64,000 nucleotides of DNA. Source: Zunongwangia atlantica 22II14-10F7. Lineage in GTDB: Bacteria > Bacteroidota > Bacteroidia > Flavobacteriales > Flavobacteriaceae. The stretch covers positions 148,778 through 212,777 of the forward strand of contig NZ_ARYN01000009.1 in assembly GCF_002094855.1 (NCBI RefSeq). The letters run 5' to 3'. The notes beneath the pieces are model-generated. The model was not told the origin of the DNA, made no database searches, and worked only from the letters and a program-made list of their open reading frames with translations. Shown here in pieces: positions 1 through 8,113 of this stretch. The position numbers were made by a program, and so were the translations under genes. Every line of letters starts with the position of its first letter. Position 1 is the first letter of the stretch.

Positions 1-872
1 AATAACCATTTATGAGGATCTATTGTGATACTATCGGCTTTTTCGATTCCGTTGAATAAATGTCGAACCGAATTTGCGGCTAAAGCGCCACCACCATAAG
101 CACAATCTACATGAAACCAAACATTTTCCTTTTCGCAAACATCTGCGATAGAATCTAATTCGTCTATAATTCCCGCATTCGTTGTTCCGCCTGTAGCTAC
201 CACCGCAAATAAACGCTTTCTATCTTTTTCTTCCAGCTCGTCGATTGCTCTACGGAGTTCTGCTCCTGTAATTCTTTCATCATGATTATCGATCATCACC
301 ACATCGGCATCGATCACTTTTGCCATCGCCTGTACCGAGCTGTGCGCACCATCTGAAGTCAATAACAACCCACGCACACTTACATTATCTGAAGATCTTC
401 TTCGCCATTCTTCTCTTGCCGCCACCATCGCAGATAGGTTTGCCGCCGTACCACCACTGGTAAAAACACCAAAAGCGGTATCTGGTAAACCAGTAAGCGA
501 AACCAGCCATTTCATCGCCTGGTTTTCACAAAAAATTCCGCCGGCACCTTCCATCCAGTAAGCGCCATGAATACTGGAAGCCGAGGTTACCAAATCGAAC
601 ATGATCGCGGCACGTGTTGGCGCAGCCGGTACAAATGCTAAATGCCTTGGATGATCGATAGGCACACAGGCTTTTACCAAGACATCTTTAAAAAGTTTAA
701 AGGCATTTTCGCCACCAATCCCATTTGGAGTGATGGTTTCACCAACTATTCGTAATAATTCGTCTTCTTTTTTAGGAGAGCCAAGCTCTGGCGTTACATT
801 CGAGATACGATCTATGGTATATTTCATAACGTCCAGCGTCATTTCTACCAGATCCATATCTATCGTATGCAT
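1..872 (-). CDS. PLP-dependent group II decarboxylase (C-terminus cut by window edge)
   Basis: Pyridoxal-phosphate-dependent decarboxylase of the aromatic-amino-acid / diaminobutyrate / glutamate group, presumably cytosolic. Seen on the minus strand: the reading frame is open from ATG at 872 to the window edge. It contains the substrate-side segment HPRHLAFVPA, the cofactor loop TSGGTAANLSAM, HVDCAYGGGAL (Asp for the pyridine nitrogen), and at the very edge DPHKWL, whose Lys is the family's Schiff-base residue. The remaining C-terminal part lies outside the window. ATG 872 follows the bshC stop codon (876-874) by one base, so the two genes are almost certainly co-transcribed and probably translationally coupled. 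Substrate cannot be told from this part: aromatic amino acid, diaminobutyrate or another amino acid are all possible. Confidence 0.9.
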   Translation of the reverse strand, partial: MHTIDMDLVEMTLDVMKYTIDRISNVTPELGSPKKEDELLRIVGETITPNGIGGENAFKLFKDVLVKACVPIDHPRHLAFVPAAPTRAAIMFDLVTSASSIHGAYWMEGAGGIFCENQAMKWLVSLTGLPDTAFGVFTSGGTAANLSAMVAAREEWRRRSSDNVSVRGLLLTSDGAHSSVQAMAKVIDADVVMIDNHDERITGAELRRAIDELEEKDRKRLFAVVATGGTTNAGIIDELDSIADVCEKENVWFHVDCAYGGGALAANSVRHLFNGIEKADSITIDPHKWL

Positions 873-873
873 T

Positions 874-2490
874 TTATTTTGTTCCAAAAGTGAGGATTTT
901 AAAATGTTGTTCTAAGGGATTTAAATGTTCAAAAAGTGTATCCAAAAGTTCCTGTCCATAGACCGCATAAACTTCAGAGAAATTGGTTTGTCGCTCTTGC
1001 AAACTTCGATTTGGAAAAAGCTGATTTTGTAGATCTGCTATTCGGCTTACTTCATCTTTCAACTTTCGTTTTTGCGCTTTTAGCAATCGCTTTTCTAAAT
1101 GATCTAAACCTTTTAACTGCTTTACTTCCTGTGCTTTTACTGCGCCTAAGAAAGATTTATCGGTTTTTTCGGCCAGCTCGTACATTTCTTCGAACTGCTT
1201 TTGCAAATGTTCTTTTTGTTTACTGAAATCTATATCGATATTCGATATTTTACGCACCTTTCTATTAATCAGTTCGTGTTGCTTCAGAAATAATTCTTTA
1301 TTAGAAATATCTAATTTCTCTCGCTTTTCTTTTTGTTTTTCTGATTGAAGTAATGCCGAATTTCGTAATAAAAGCATCGGAAAAGGCACATTTTCAGCTT
1401 CAAAATAGTCTTTTAACTCTAACCAATAGGCTAATTCTCCGCCACCACCGATATAGCATAAATTAGGAAGAATCACTTCCTGATAAAGCGGACGCATCAT
1501 CACATTCGGACTAAAATATTGCGGATTTTCATGCAATTCTGCCAAAATCTCGTCTTTAGTCCATTCTATTTGCTTCTCGTGCACATAATACTTCCCGTCT
1601 CGCTTAATTATACGCTCACGATAACCATTATTCAGATAAAATAAATTGATCTCGCGTGGATTTACCTGAACATTATAACCAAGATTCGATAATTTTTCGG
1701 TCTTTTCTTTTGTGTTTTCAAACGAACGCTGTTCCAGCAATTCATTTTCAGCATAAGGAACAAACAGCTTTTTTAAATCGGCTTGTTGCGCTCCCATGAT
1801 TACCAAACCATATTGCTTAAAAAGCTCGTTGGCCAGGTAACGTGTTGCTTCAGTTAAATTTGTATGTTCTAAATAGGCATTTTTGAATAAAGATTTTAGA
1901 TAATCTGCATTATTACCACCGCCAATTTCTGCTGAAAAAAGTTCGAAAACCTCATCTAAGCCTTCCGTAGAAAGATAACCTACCGCATCAATTTCAGCTC
2001 CTTTTTCAGTAGAATTCCACTGAAATTTCTTTCCATTTAAATTAAAATAATTGATCTCGGCAAAATCGTGATCTTCTGTAGCCATCCAGTAAATGGGTAC
2101 AAAATCATAATCTGGATGCTCTTTTTTGAGGATTTTCGTAAGATTAATTACTGAAATGATCTTGTATAAAAAATAAAGCGGCCCGGTAAATAGATTAAGC
2201 TGATGCCCGGTAGTGATCGTAAACGTTGTGCTTTTAGAAAGTGCCTGGATATTAGCTAAAGTAGCTTCAGAAACGTCAAAACCTTCGTATTGTTTTTGAA
2301 GACTTTCTACTAAAACCTGCCTGTTTTCCGCAGAAAAACTTTGCTGCTTTTCTTTAATTTGAGCTTCGAAATTTCCAATTTCAGGAAAACGATTATAAAA
2401 TGGGGACAGTTCTTCCTTTTTATCCAGATAATCCAAAATGAGTTTGGAGAAATAATTGGTTTCGGAATACGAAATACAATCTATCGGCAT
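874..2490 (-). CDS. bshC: Bacillithiol biosynthesis cysteine-adding enzyme BshC
   Basis: Cytosolic enzyme of bacillithiol synthesis that adds cysteine to glucosaminyl-malate in the last step. The protein is about 538 aa, the usual BshC length. Recognisable motifs are TGHQLNLFTGPLYFLYKI and FVPIYWMATEDHDFAEI in the Rossmann-like core, NVMMRPLYQEVILPNLCYI with a glycine-rich GGGGELAYWLELK, and a long charged coiled-coil region near the C-terminus. The frame is open back to 2538, but I choose ATG 2490 (protein begins MPIDCI): a perfect Bacteroidota promoter at 2509-2538 overlaps the longer start, which therefore could not be transcribed from it. The PLP decarboxylase starts one base after its stop. 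Other Bacteroidota are known to make bacillithiol. Confidence 0.93.
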   Translation of the reverse strand: MPIDCISYSETNYFSKLILDYLDKKEELSPFYNRFPEIGNFEAQIKEKQQSFSAENRQVLVESLQKQYEGFDVSEATLANIQALSKSTTFTITTGHQLNLFTGPLYFLYKIISVINLTKILKKEHPDYDFVPIYWMATEDHDFAEINYFNLNGKKFQWNSTEKGAEIDAVGYLSTEGLDEVFELFSAEIGGGNNADYLKSLFKNAYLEHTNLTEATRYLANELFKQYGLVIMGAQQADLKKLFVPYAENELLEQRSFENTKEKTEKLSNLGYNVQVNPREINLFYLNNGYRERIIKRDGKYYVHEKQIEWTKDEILAELHENPQYFSPNVMMRPLYQEVILPNLCYIGGGGELAYWLELKDYFEAENVPFPMLLLRNSALLQSEKQKEKREKLDISNKELFLKQHELINRKVRKISNIDIDFSKQKEHLQKQFEEMYELAEKTDKSFLGAVKAQEVKQLKGLDHLEKRLLKAQKRKLKDEVSRIADLQNQLFPNRSLQERQTNFSEVYAVYGQELLDTLFEHLNPLEQHFKILTFGTK

Positions 2491-2508
2491 ACACTTTTTT
2501 TGAGGTTG

Positions 2509-2538
2509 CAAAGATACCGAAGATATAACTTTTATCAA
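2509..2538 (-). promoter_or_regulatory. bshC promoter, TTG-N19-TAnnTTTG
   Basis: On the minus strand TTG (2538-2536) is followed after exactly 19 bases by TATCTTTG (2516-2509). This matches the Bacteroidota primary-sigma consensus TTG-N19-TAnnTTTG at every fixed position. The implied transcription start, a few bases beyond 2509, leaves a short leader before ATG 2490 and excludes an upstream ATG at 2538. On the opposite strand a weaker match, TATCTTTA at 2569-2576, may serve the peptidase gene at 2606. Confidence 0.75.
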
Positions 2539-2605
2539 CTAAATTTTAGTTAATTCGCCCGTCTACCCTATCTTTACTACCATAATTTTAACCCCTCACG
2601 TATTT

Positions 2606-5077
2606 ATGAAGAATAAAATACTATTAATTACCTTCACTTTTTTAAGCTTTTTAAGTCTAAAAGCACAGGTAAAATCACCATCAGAATTTTTAGGATATGA
2701 ACTTGGTAGTCAGTTTTCACGCCATGCAGATGTTGTAGATTATTTTGAATATATCGCAGAAAATTCTCCATTGGTTACTTATCATACCTATGGTAAAACC
2801 AACGAAAGACGACCACTTACCTATGCGGTGATCTCTACAGAAGAGAACCTTGGAAATATTGAAGAAATTAGAAAAAATCATTTACGCCAAACTGGTATTT
2901 TAGACGGTAACCCCACTACCGATAAAGCTATCGTTTGGTTAAGTTATAATGTACACGGTAATGAAGCTTCAAGTACAGAAGCTTCGATGAAAACACTTTA
3001 TAACTTAATTACTGAAAAGCAAGATTGGTTAAAAAACACCATCGTTATTATAGATCCTTGTGTGAATCCAGATGGTCGTGACCGCTACGCTAACTGGTAC
3101 AACCAGGTAAGACAAACGCCATTTAGTACGTCACAAGATGCTGCAGAGCATTACGAGCCATGGCCAGGAGGTAGACCAAATCATTATTTGTATGATCTAA
3201 ACCGTGATTGGGTTTGGGCTACTCAGGTAGAAACCAGAAGTAGATTAAAAATCTACAACCAGTGGATGCCGCATATTCATGTAGATTTCCACGAACAGGG
3301 AATTAATAATCCTTATTACTTTGCTCCTGCAGCCGAGCCATTTCACGATATTATCACTCCGTTTCAAAGAGATTTCCAAACGAGAATAGGTAAAAACAAC
3401 GCTAAATATTTTGATGAAGAAGGTTGGTTGTTCTTTACCAAGGAACGTTTCGATTTATTATATCCAAGTTATGGCGATACTTACCCAACGTACATGGGAG
3501 CTATTGGGATGACCTACGAGCAAGCAGGACATGGACAAGGCGGACTTGGAATTGAAACCGACCAGGAGAGTACCCTGACTTTAAAAGACCGAATTGCTCA
3601 CCATTTTACTACAGGAATTTCTACAGTAGAAATGGCTTCTAAAAATGCGGAAGAACTTGCTGAAGAATTCAGTACTTACTTTAATAATCTTGACAGAAAA
3701 TACGAAACTTTTGCTCTTAACGGAGATAAAGACAAAATTGCAGATCTAAAAGAATTATTAGATCGTCATGAAATCGAATATTCTACCGCTAATAAAGGAG
3801 AAAAGATTTCTGGATACAGTTTTACAGATAATAAAGACGGAAGTTTAACTACTACAGATCAAACTTTACTGGTTAGCACTCAGCAGCCAAAAGGTCATAT
3901 GGTTGAAGTTCTTTTTGAGCCTAAAACCAAACTGAACGATTCAATTACATACGATATCACAGCCTGGAGTTTGCCTTATGCTTATGGTTTAGATGCCGTT
4001 GCAAGCTCGAGAAGCTATTCAGGAAAAAATACTGCGGAAACATCGAATATTAGCAATACTGTGAATGCTGAAGGTGCCGGTTACATTGCAAACTGGAACA
4101 GCTTAAAAGATGCCGAATTTCTTGCTGCTTTGCTTAAACAAAATGTAAAAGTTAGATTTAGCGAGCTTCCTTTCACTTCTGCAGGGAAAAAATTCAACGC
4201 CGGTAGTTTAATTATTACTAAAAGTGATAATCAAAAATTAACCGATTTCAACGAAATTGTTGTTGAAACTGCTAACGATTTTGAAAGAGAATTGACGGTG
4301 GCAAACACAAGTTTTGCCAGTAGCGGTCCAGATTTTGGTTCTCCAGATGTAAAATTAATCGGAAATCCAAAGATCGCGATGTTACGTGGTGAAGGGACTT
4401 CTTCTCTTAACTATGGTGAGATCTGGTATTTCTTTGAGCAGGAATTAAACTATCCGGTAACCGCAATTGGCACAGAATATTTCAATAGGATCGATCTTAG
4501 TTCTTATGATGTTTTAATTGTTCCAGAAGGTTATTATGGTAGCGCTTTAGGAAATGCCGGAGTAAATAAAATTAAAGATTTTGTTCGCGGTGGCGGTAAA
4601 ATGATCACTATTGGTAGATCTGTAGGCTACTTTGCTGGTCAGGACGGTTTCAGCATTAAAAAAAATCGTGTTGAAGAAAATAAAGAAGACGCAAATTCAC
4701 CAAATCTTACTCCGTATAACATGAGAACCAGAGAGCGCATTAAAGGAAACAGCCCTGGTAGTATTGTTAAAGCTACAGTAGATAATACACATCCTCTTGC
4801 TTTTGGATATGATGATACTTATTTCAGCTTAAAATTAAGTAGCAGCAATTTTGGATTGCTTAGTAACGGGTACAATGTTGCTTACATGCAGGAGCCAAAA
4901 GTTGTTTCAGGGTTTGTTGGTAGCGAAGCTTATAAAACTCTGGAAAATTCGGTAGTTTTTGCTCAGGAAAATATGGGCAGAGGTAGCGTAATTTATATGG
5001 TAGATAATCCATTGTTCAGATCATTCTGGCAAAACGGAAAATTATTTTTCGCCAACGCTTTATTTATGGTGAAGTAA
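2606..5077 (+). CDS. Secreted M14-family zinc carboxypeptidase-like peptidase
   Basis: Exported zinc peptidase of family M14 (carboxypeptidase A-like), 823 aa. A Sec signal peptide covers residues 1-21 (cleavage near KAQ). The zinc site is visible as HGNEAS (His117, Glu120), with a further His in HVDFHEQ (His229), and MTYEQAG (Glu305) is a likely catalytic Glu. NPDGRDRYAN and LYDLNRDWVW are typical of M14 proteins of this size. The C-terminal part from about residue 590 resembles a class I glutamine-amidotransferase/ThuA-like fold (KIAMLRGEG, YDVLIVPEGYYGS), as in other large Bacteroidota M14 proteins, and probably has no catalytic role. Transcribed divergently from bshC. No T9SS sorting domain was recognised at the C-terminus, so a periplasmic location is most likely. 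Confidence 0.88.
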   Translation: MKNKILLITFTFLSFLSLKAQVKSPSEFLGYELGSQFSRHADVVDYFEYIAENSPLVTYHTYGKTNERRPLTYAVISTEENLGNIEEIRKNHLRQTGILDGNPTTDKAIVWLSYNVHGNEASSTEASMKTLYNLITEKQDWLKNTIVIIDPCVNPDGRDRYANWYNQVRQTPFSTSQDAAEHYEPWPGGRPNHYLYDLNRDWVWATQVETRSRLKIYNQWMPHIHVDFHEQGINNPYYFAPAAEPFHDIITPFQRDFQTRIGKNNAKYFDEEGWLFFTKERFDLLYPSYGDTYPTYMGAIGMTYEQAGHGQGGLGIETDQESTLTLKDRIAHHFTTGISTVEMASKNAEELAEEFSTYFNNLDRKYETFALNGDKDKIADLKELLDRHEIEYSTANKGEKISGYSFTDNKDGSLTTTDQTLLVSTQQPKGHMVEVLFEPKTKLNDSITYDITAWSLPYAYGLDAVASSRSYSGKNTAETSNISNTVNAEGAGYIANWNSLKDAEFLAALLKQNVKVRFSELPFTSAGKKFNAGSLIITKSDNQKLTDFNEIVVETANDFERELTVANTSFASSGPDFGSPDVKLIGNPKIAMLRGEGTSSLNYGEIWYFFEQELNYPVTAIGTEYFNRIDLSSYDVLIVPEGYYGSALGNAGVNKIKDFVRGGGKMITIGRSVGYFAGQDGFSIKKNRVEENKEDANSPNLTPYNMRTRERIKGNSPGSIVKATVDNTHPLAFGYDDTYFSLKLSSSNFGLLSNGYNVAYMQEPKVVSGFVGSEAYKTLENSVVFAQENMGRGSVIYMVDNPLFRSFWQNGKLFFANALFMVK

Positions 5078-5080
5078 TTT

Positions 5081-5115
5081 TCTAGATTCTAGAGATTAGA
5101 GATTAGAGTCTAGAC
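5081..5115. repeat. AGATTAG-type low-complexity repeat flanked by TCTAGA
   Basis: Directly after the M14 stop codon comes a short stretch made of overlapping copies of TAGATT/AGATTAG-like units. TCTAGA occurs at both ends (5081-5086 and 5109-5114), so the segment can partly fold back. It merges into the heptamer array that starts at 5117. No U-run is present, so it is not a clear terminator. Confidence 0.6.
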
Positions 5116-5116
5116 T

Positions 5117-5207
5117 TGCTGAATGCTGAATGCTGAATGCTGAATGCTGAATGCTGAATGCTGAATGCTGAATGCTGAATGCTGAATGCTGAATGCTGAA
5201 TGCTGAA
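5117..5207. repeat. Heptamer tandem array, 13 perfect TGCTGAA copies
   Basis: Thirteen uninterrupted, identical 7-bp units TGCTGAA run from 5117 to 5207 (91 bp) and end 16 bp before the ATG of the M16 peptidase at 5224. The array fills most of the gap between two co-directional secreted peptidase genes. A frame across the minus strand would read IQHSAFS repeats, but there is no sign that it is a real protein. Seven base pairs is not a multiple of three and the array lies outside any coding region, so copy-number change would alter leader length and promoter spacing rather than reading frame. Confidence 0.97.
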
Positions 5208-5223
5208 AATTAAATTGTAAAAA

Positions 5224-8037
5224 ATGACATTCAAAAAAATAATTACTTTTTTGTGCTTTTTGGTAGTTTGTACGCTAAATGCGCAGGAAGATAATTCGCT
5301 AAAGGTGAACTTTGAGAGTTTTACCTTATCTAATGGTTTAACGGTAATTCTACACACAGATCATTCAGATCCCGTGGTGGCCGTAGCGTTGACTGCGCAC
5401 GTAGGATCGGCCAGAGAAATTGAAAATCGTACCGGTTTTGCTCATTTGTTTGAGCATTTATTATTTCTGGAATCTGAAAACCTGGGAAAAGGCGGACTCG
5501 ATAAAATGAGTGCAAGAATTGGTGGTTCTGGTGCTAATGGCTCTACCAGTCACGATCGAACCAATTTTTTCCAAACCGTTCCTAAAGATGCTCTGGAAAA
5601 AATGATCTGGGCTGAAGCTGATAAATTGGGATATTTTATCAATACCGTAACCGACCCCGTTTTGGCCAAAGAAAAACAGGTGGTAAAAAATGAAAAACGC
5701 CAGAGTTACGATAACCGGCCATACGGCCATACCATGTATGTGATCGATAAAAATCTTTATCCAAAAGATCATCCTTACAACTGGCAGGTAATTGGTAGTT
5801 TAGAAGATTTACAAAATGCGACGCTTCAGGATGTAAAAGATTTCTATAATAAATGGTACGTTCCTAACAACGTGATCTTAACGATTGCCGGAGATTTTGA
5901 TAAAGAACAGGCAAAACAATGGGTTCATAAATACTTTGATGAAATCCCTTCAGGAGAAAAGATCGAAAGACAGGAAAAGCAACTGGTAAGTCTGGAAGAA
6001 AGCAAAAAACTGTATTACGAGGATAATTTTGCACGTTTACCAGAGTTAACTTTGGCCTGGCCTAGTGTATATTCTTATCATGAAGATTCTTATGCCCTTT
6101 CTATTCTTGCTGAATATTTAAGCAGCGGAAAAACCGCTCCCCTTTACAAAAATTTGGTCGAAGAAAAAGAGCTAACAGGATCGGTTAGAATGTATAATTA
6201 CACCTCTGAACTTGCTGGAAAATTATTACTTCAGGTAAGGGCTTACGACGGAAAAGATTTAGATAGTGTTGCGTCTGCGATCGATGAAACTTTTGCTGAA
6301 TTCGCTAAAAATGGAATTTCAGAAAAAGATCTTAAGCGTATAAAAGCGGGGCAGGAAACAAGTTTTTATAACAGCATAAGCAGCGTTCTTGGAAAAGGCT
6401 TTCAATTAGCCCAATATCAGATATTTGCTAACGATCCTAACTTTATCAATAAAGAAATGGATAAGCTTTTGGCAGTGACCAAAGAAGATGTAATGCGAGT
6501 TTTTAATAAATACATTAAAGATCAACACTACGTGGCGACGAGTTTTGTTCCTAAAGGTGAAATTGAATTAGCTTTAGAAAATTCTGAACCTGCTGAAGTT
6601 GAAGAAGAACAAATCGTTGAAGGTGCTGAAGAAGATTTTGATGCCTCGCAAAAAGCCGATTACGAAAAAACGCCTTCCAGCTTTGATAGAAGTGTAGAAC
6701 CACCTTATGCTGCTACACCAGAACTTACAACTCCTGAAGTTTGGAAAGATTTTATGCCTTCTGGAATGCAGATATACGGAATTACGAACAGCGAAGTTCC
6801 TTTGGTTAAATTTGAATTTCAGATGGATGGCGGATTACTTTTGGAAGACCCAAACAAAACGGGAGTTTCTAATTTACTGGCAGAAATTTTAGGAGAAGGA
6901 ACTGCAAATAAAACTCCAGAGGAATTAGAAGAAGCTATTGCTTTACTGGGTGCTAATATTAGAATTAATTCTAGTAAAACTCAAATTAGTGTTTCTGGAA
7001 GTACTTTAGCTAAGAATTTTGAAGAGACCATCGCTCTGGTTGAGGAAATACTTTTACAACCAAGATGGGACGAAGATGAATTTAAACTGGCCAAACAAAA
7101 AGTACTTAGCCAGCTGGAAGAAGAAAAAGCAAATCCTAATGTGATCGCAAATCTTGAGTTTCAAAAACTTATTTACGGGGAAAGAAGCTTACTTTCTAAA
7201 AACACTTTAGGCACAAAGTCCAGCGTTGAAGCAATTAACCTTAAAGATCTAAAAAACTATTACGAAGAGAATTTAACGCCGCAACGTACAAAGTTCCTGG
7301 TGGTTGGTGCTCTAAATAAAGAAAATGCTACAGATGCTTTAAAGTCACTTTCAGCAAACTGGCCAGCAAAGAATGTTCAGCTTCCTAAAATTTCAGAACC
7401 TCAACTTCCGCAGAAATCTAAGGTTTATTTTTATGATGTTCCGGGAGCTAAACAATCTGTTTTTAGATTTGGAGCTCCAGCAATGGCAGCAACTAACAAA
7501 GATTTCTATCCTGCTGAAGTAATGAATTACCGCTTGGGTGGTGGTAGTTTTGCTTCACAACTTACGCAGCAATTACGCGAAGGAAAAGGTTATACTTACG
7601 GAATTAGATCTGGATTTTTTGGAGATCAGTATGTTGGGCCGTTCATGATTTCAACTGGAGTAAGAACCAATATCACAGACGATGCTGCCAAACTAGTACA
7701 GGAGATATTGCAGGATTATTCAGAGAATTTTAATCAGCACGACCTTGATGTAACCAAAAGTTACATGATTAAAAGTAATATGCGAAAGTTTGAAACGCTA
7801 GATGCAAAACTTAATATGCTTAGCGAAATAAGCAATTACGATCGTGATTATGATTATATAAAACAACAGGAAAAATTGGTGAAAGATTTAGACATTCTTG
7901 ACATTCAGGATCTGGCTAAAAAATACATTAATCCAAACCGGATGTATTATCTAATTGTTGGTGATGCTGAAACACAGCTTGAGAAACTAAAAGAACTTGG
8001 TTACGGGGAACCTATTCTTATAAACCAGGAAGAATAA
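5224..8037 (+). CDS. Secreted M16-family (pitrilysin/insulinase) peptidase, two-module
   Basis: Exported zinc peptidase of family M16, 937 aa. Signal peptide at residues 1-21 (ends LNAQ). The first M16 module carries the inverted zinc motif HLFEH at residues 74-78, followed by the downstream acidic region with EKQVVKNEKRQ. A Glu/Asp-rich linker near residues 455-480 leads to a second M16 module that lacks HxxEH but keeps the RLGGGSFASQLTQQLREGKG segment typical of the non-catalytic half. This single-chain arrangement is the usual Bacteroidota form, in which both halves make one clamshell. The preceding gap holds the heptamer array, so its promoter probably lies within or upstream of the repeats, or it is read through from the M14 gene. 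Confidence 0.92.
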   Translation: MTFKKIITFLCFLVVCTLNAQEDNSLKVNFESFTLSNGLTVILHTDHSDPVVAVALTAHVGSAREIENRTGFAHLFEHLLFLESENLGKGGLDKMSARIGGSGANGSTSHDRTNFFQTVPKDALEKMIWAEADKLGYFINTVTDPVLAKEKQVVKNEKRQSYDNRPYGHTMYVIDKNLYPKDHPYNWQVIGSLEDLQNATLQDVKDFYNKWYVPNNVILTIAGDFDKEQAKQWVHKYFDEIPSGEKIERQEKQLVSLEESKKLYYEDNFARLPELTLAWPSVYSYHEDSYALSILAEYLSSGKTAPLYKNLVEEKELTGSVRMYNYTSELAGKLLLQVRAYDGKDLDSVASAIDETFAEFAKNGISEKDLKRIKAGQETSFYNSISSVLGKGFQLAQYQIFANDPNFINKEMDKLLAVTKEDVMRVFNKYIKDQHYVATSFVPKGEIELALENSEPAEVEEEQIVEGAEEDFDASQKADYEKTPSSFDRSVEPPYAATPELTTPEVWKDFMPSGMQIYGITNSEVPLVKFEFQMDGGLLLEDPNKTGVSNLLAEILGEGTANKTPEELEEAIALLGANIRINSSKTQISVSGSTLAKNFEETIALVEEILLQPRWDEDEFKLAKQKVLSQLEEEKANPNVIANLEFQKLIYGERSLLSKNTLGTKSSVEAINLKDLKNYYEENLTPQRTKFLVVGALNKENATDALKSLSANWPAKNVQLPKISEPQLPQKSKVYFYDVPGAKQSVFRFGAPAMAATNKDFYPAEVMNYRLGGGSFASQLTQQLREGKGYTYGIRSGFFGDQYVGPFMISTGVRTNITDDAAKLVQEILQDYSENFNQHDLDVTKSYMIKSNMRKFETLDAKLNMLSEISNYDRDYDYIKQQEKLVKDLDILDIQDLAKKYINPNRMYYLIVGDAETQLEKLKELGYGEPILINQEE

Positions 8038-8059
8038 TTACCAAGATTATAAAAAAATG

Positions 8060-8095
8060 AAGCCCGATTTTCAGATAAAAAATCGGGCTTTTTTT
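8060..8095. terminator. Bidirectional rho-independent terminator
   Basis: An 11-bp perfect stem (8060-8070 pairing with 8080-8090, core AGCCCGAT/ATCGGGCT) has a T-run on the plus-strand side (8089-8095) and an A-run just upstream (8051-8057) that gives a U-run on the other strand. It sits between the convergent M16 (stop 8037) and GH2 (stop 8114) genes and should serve both. Confidence 0.9.
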
Positions 8096-8113
8096 ATGCT
8101 ATTTTAAGCTTAA

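Noticed and set aside
5117..5207. CRISPR array
   Set aside because: Units are 7 bp with no spacers, so it is a simple tandem repeat. No cas genes are in the window.
5103..5357. Minus-strand frame with IQHSAFS repeats
   Set aside because: It is a translation artefact of the 7-bp array running into the antisense of the M16 gene. No start context, codon use or homology supports it.
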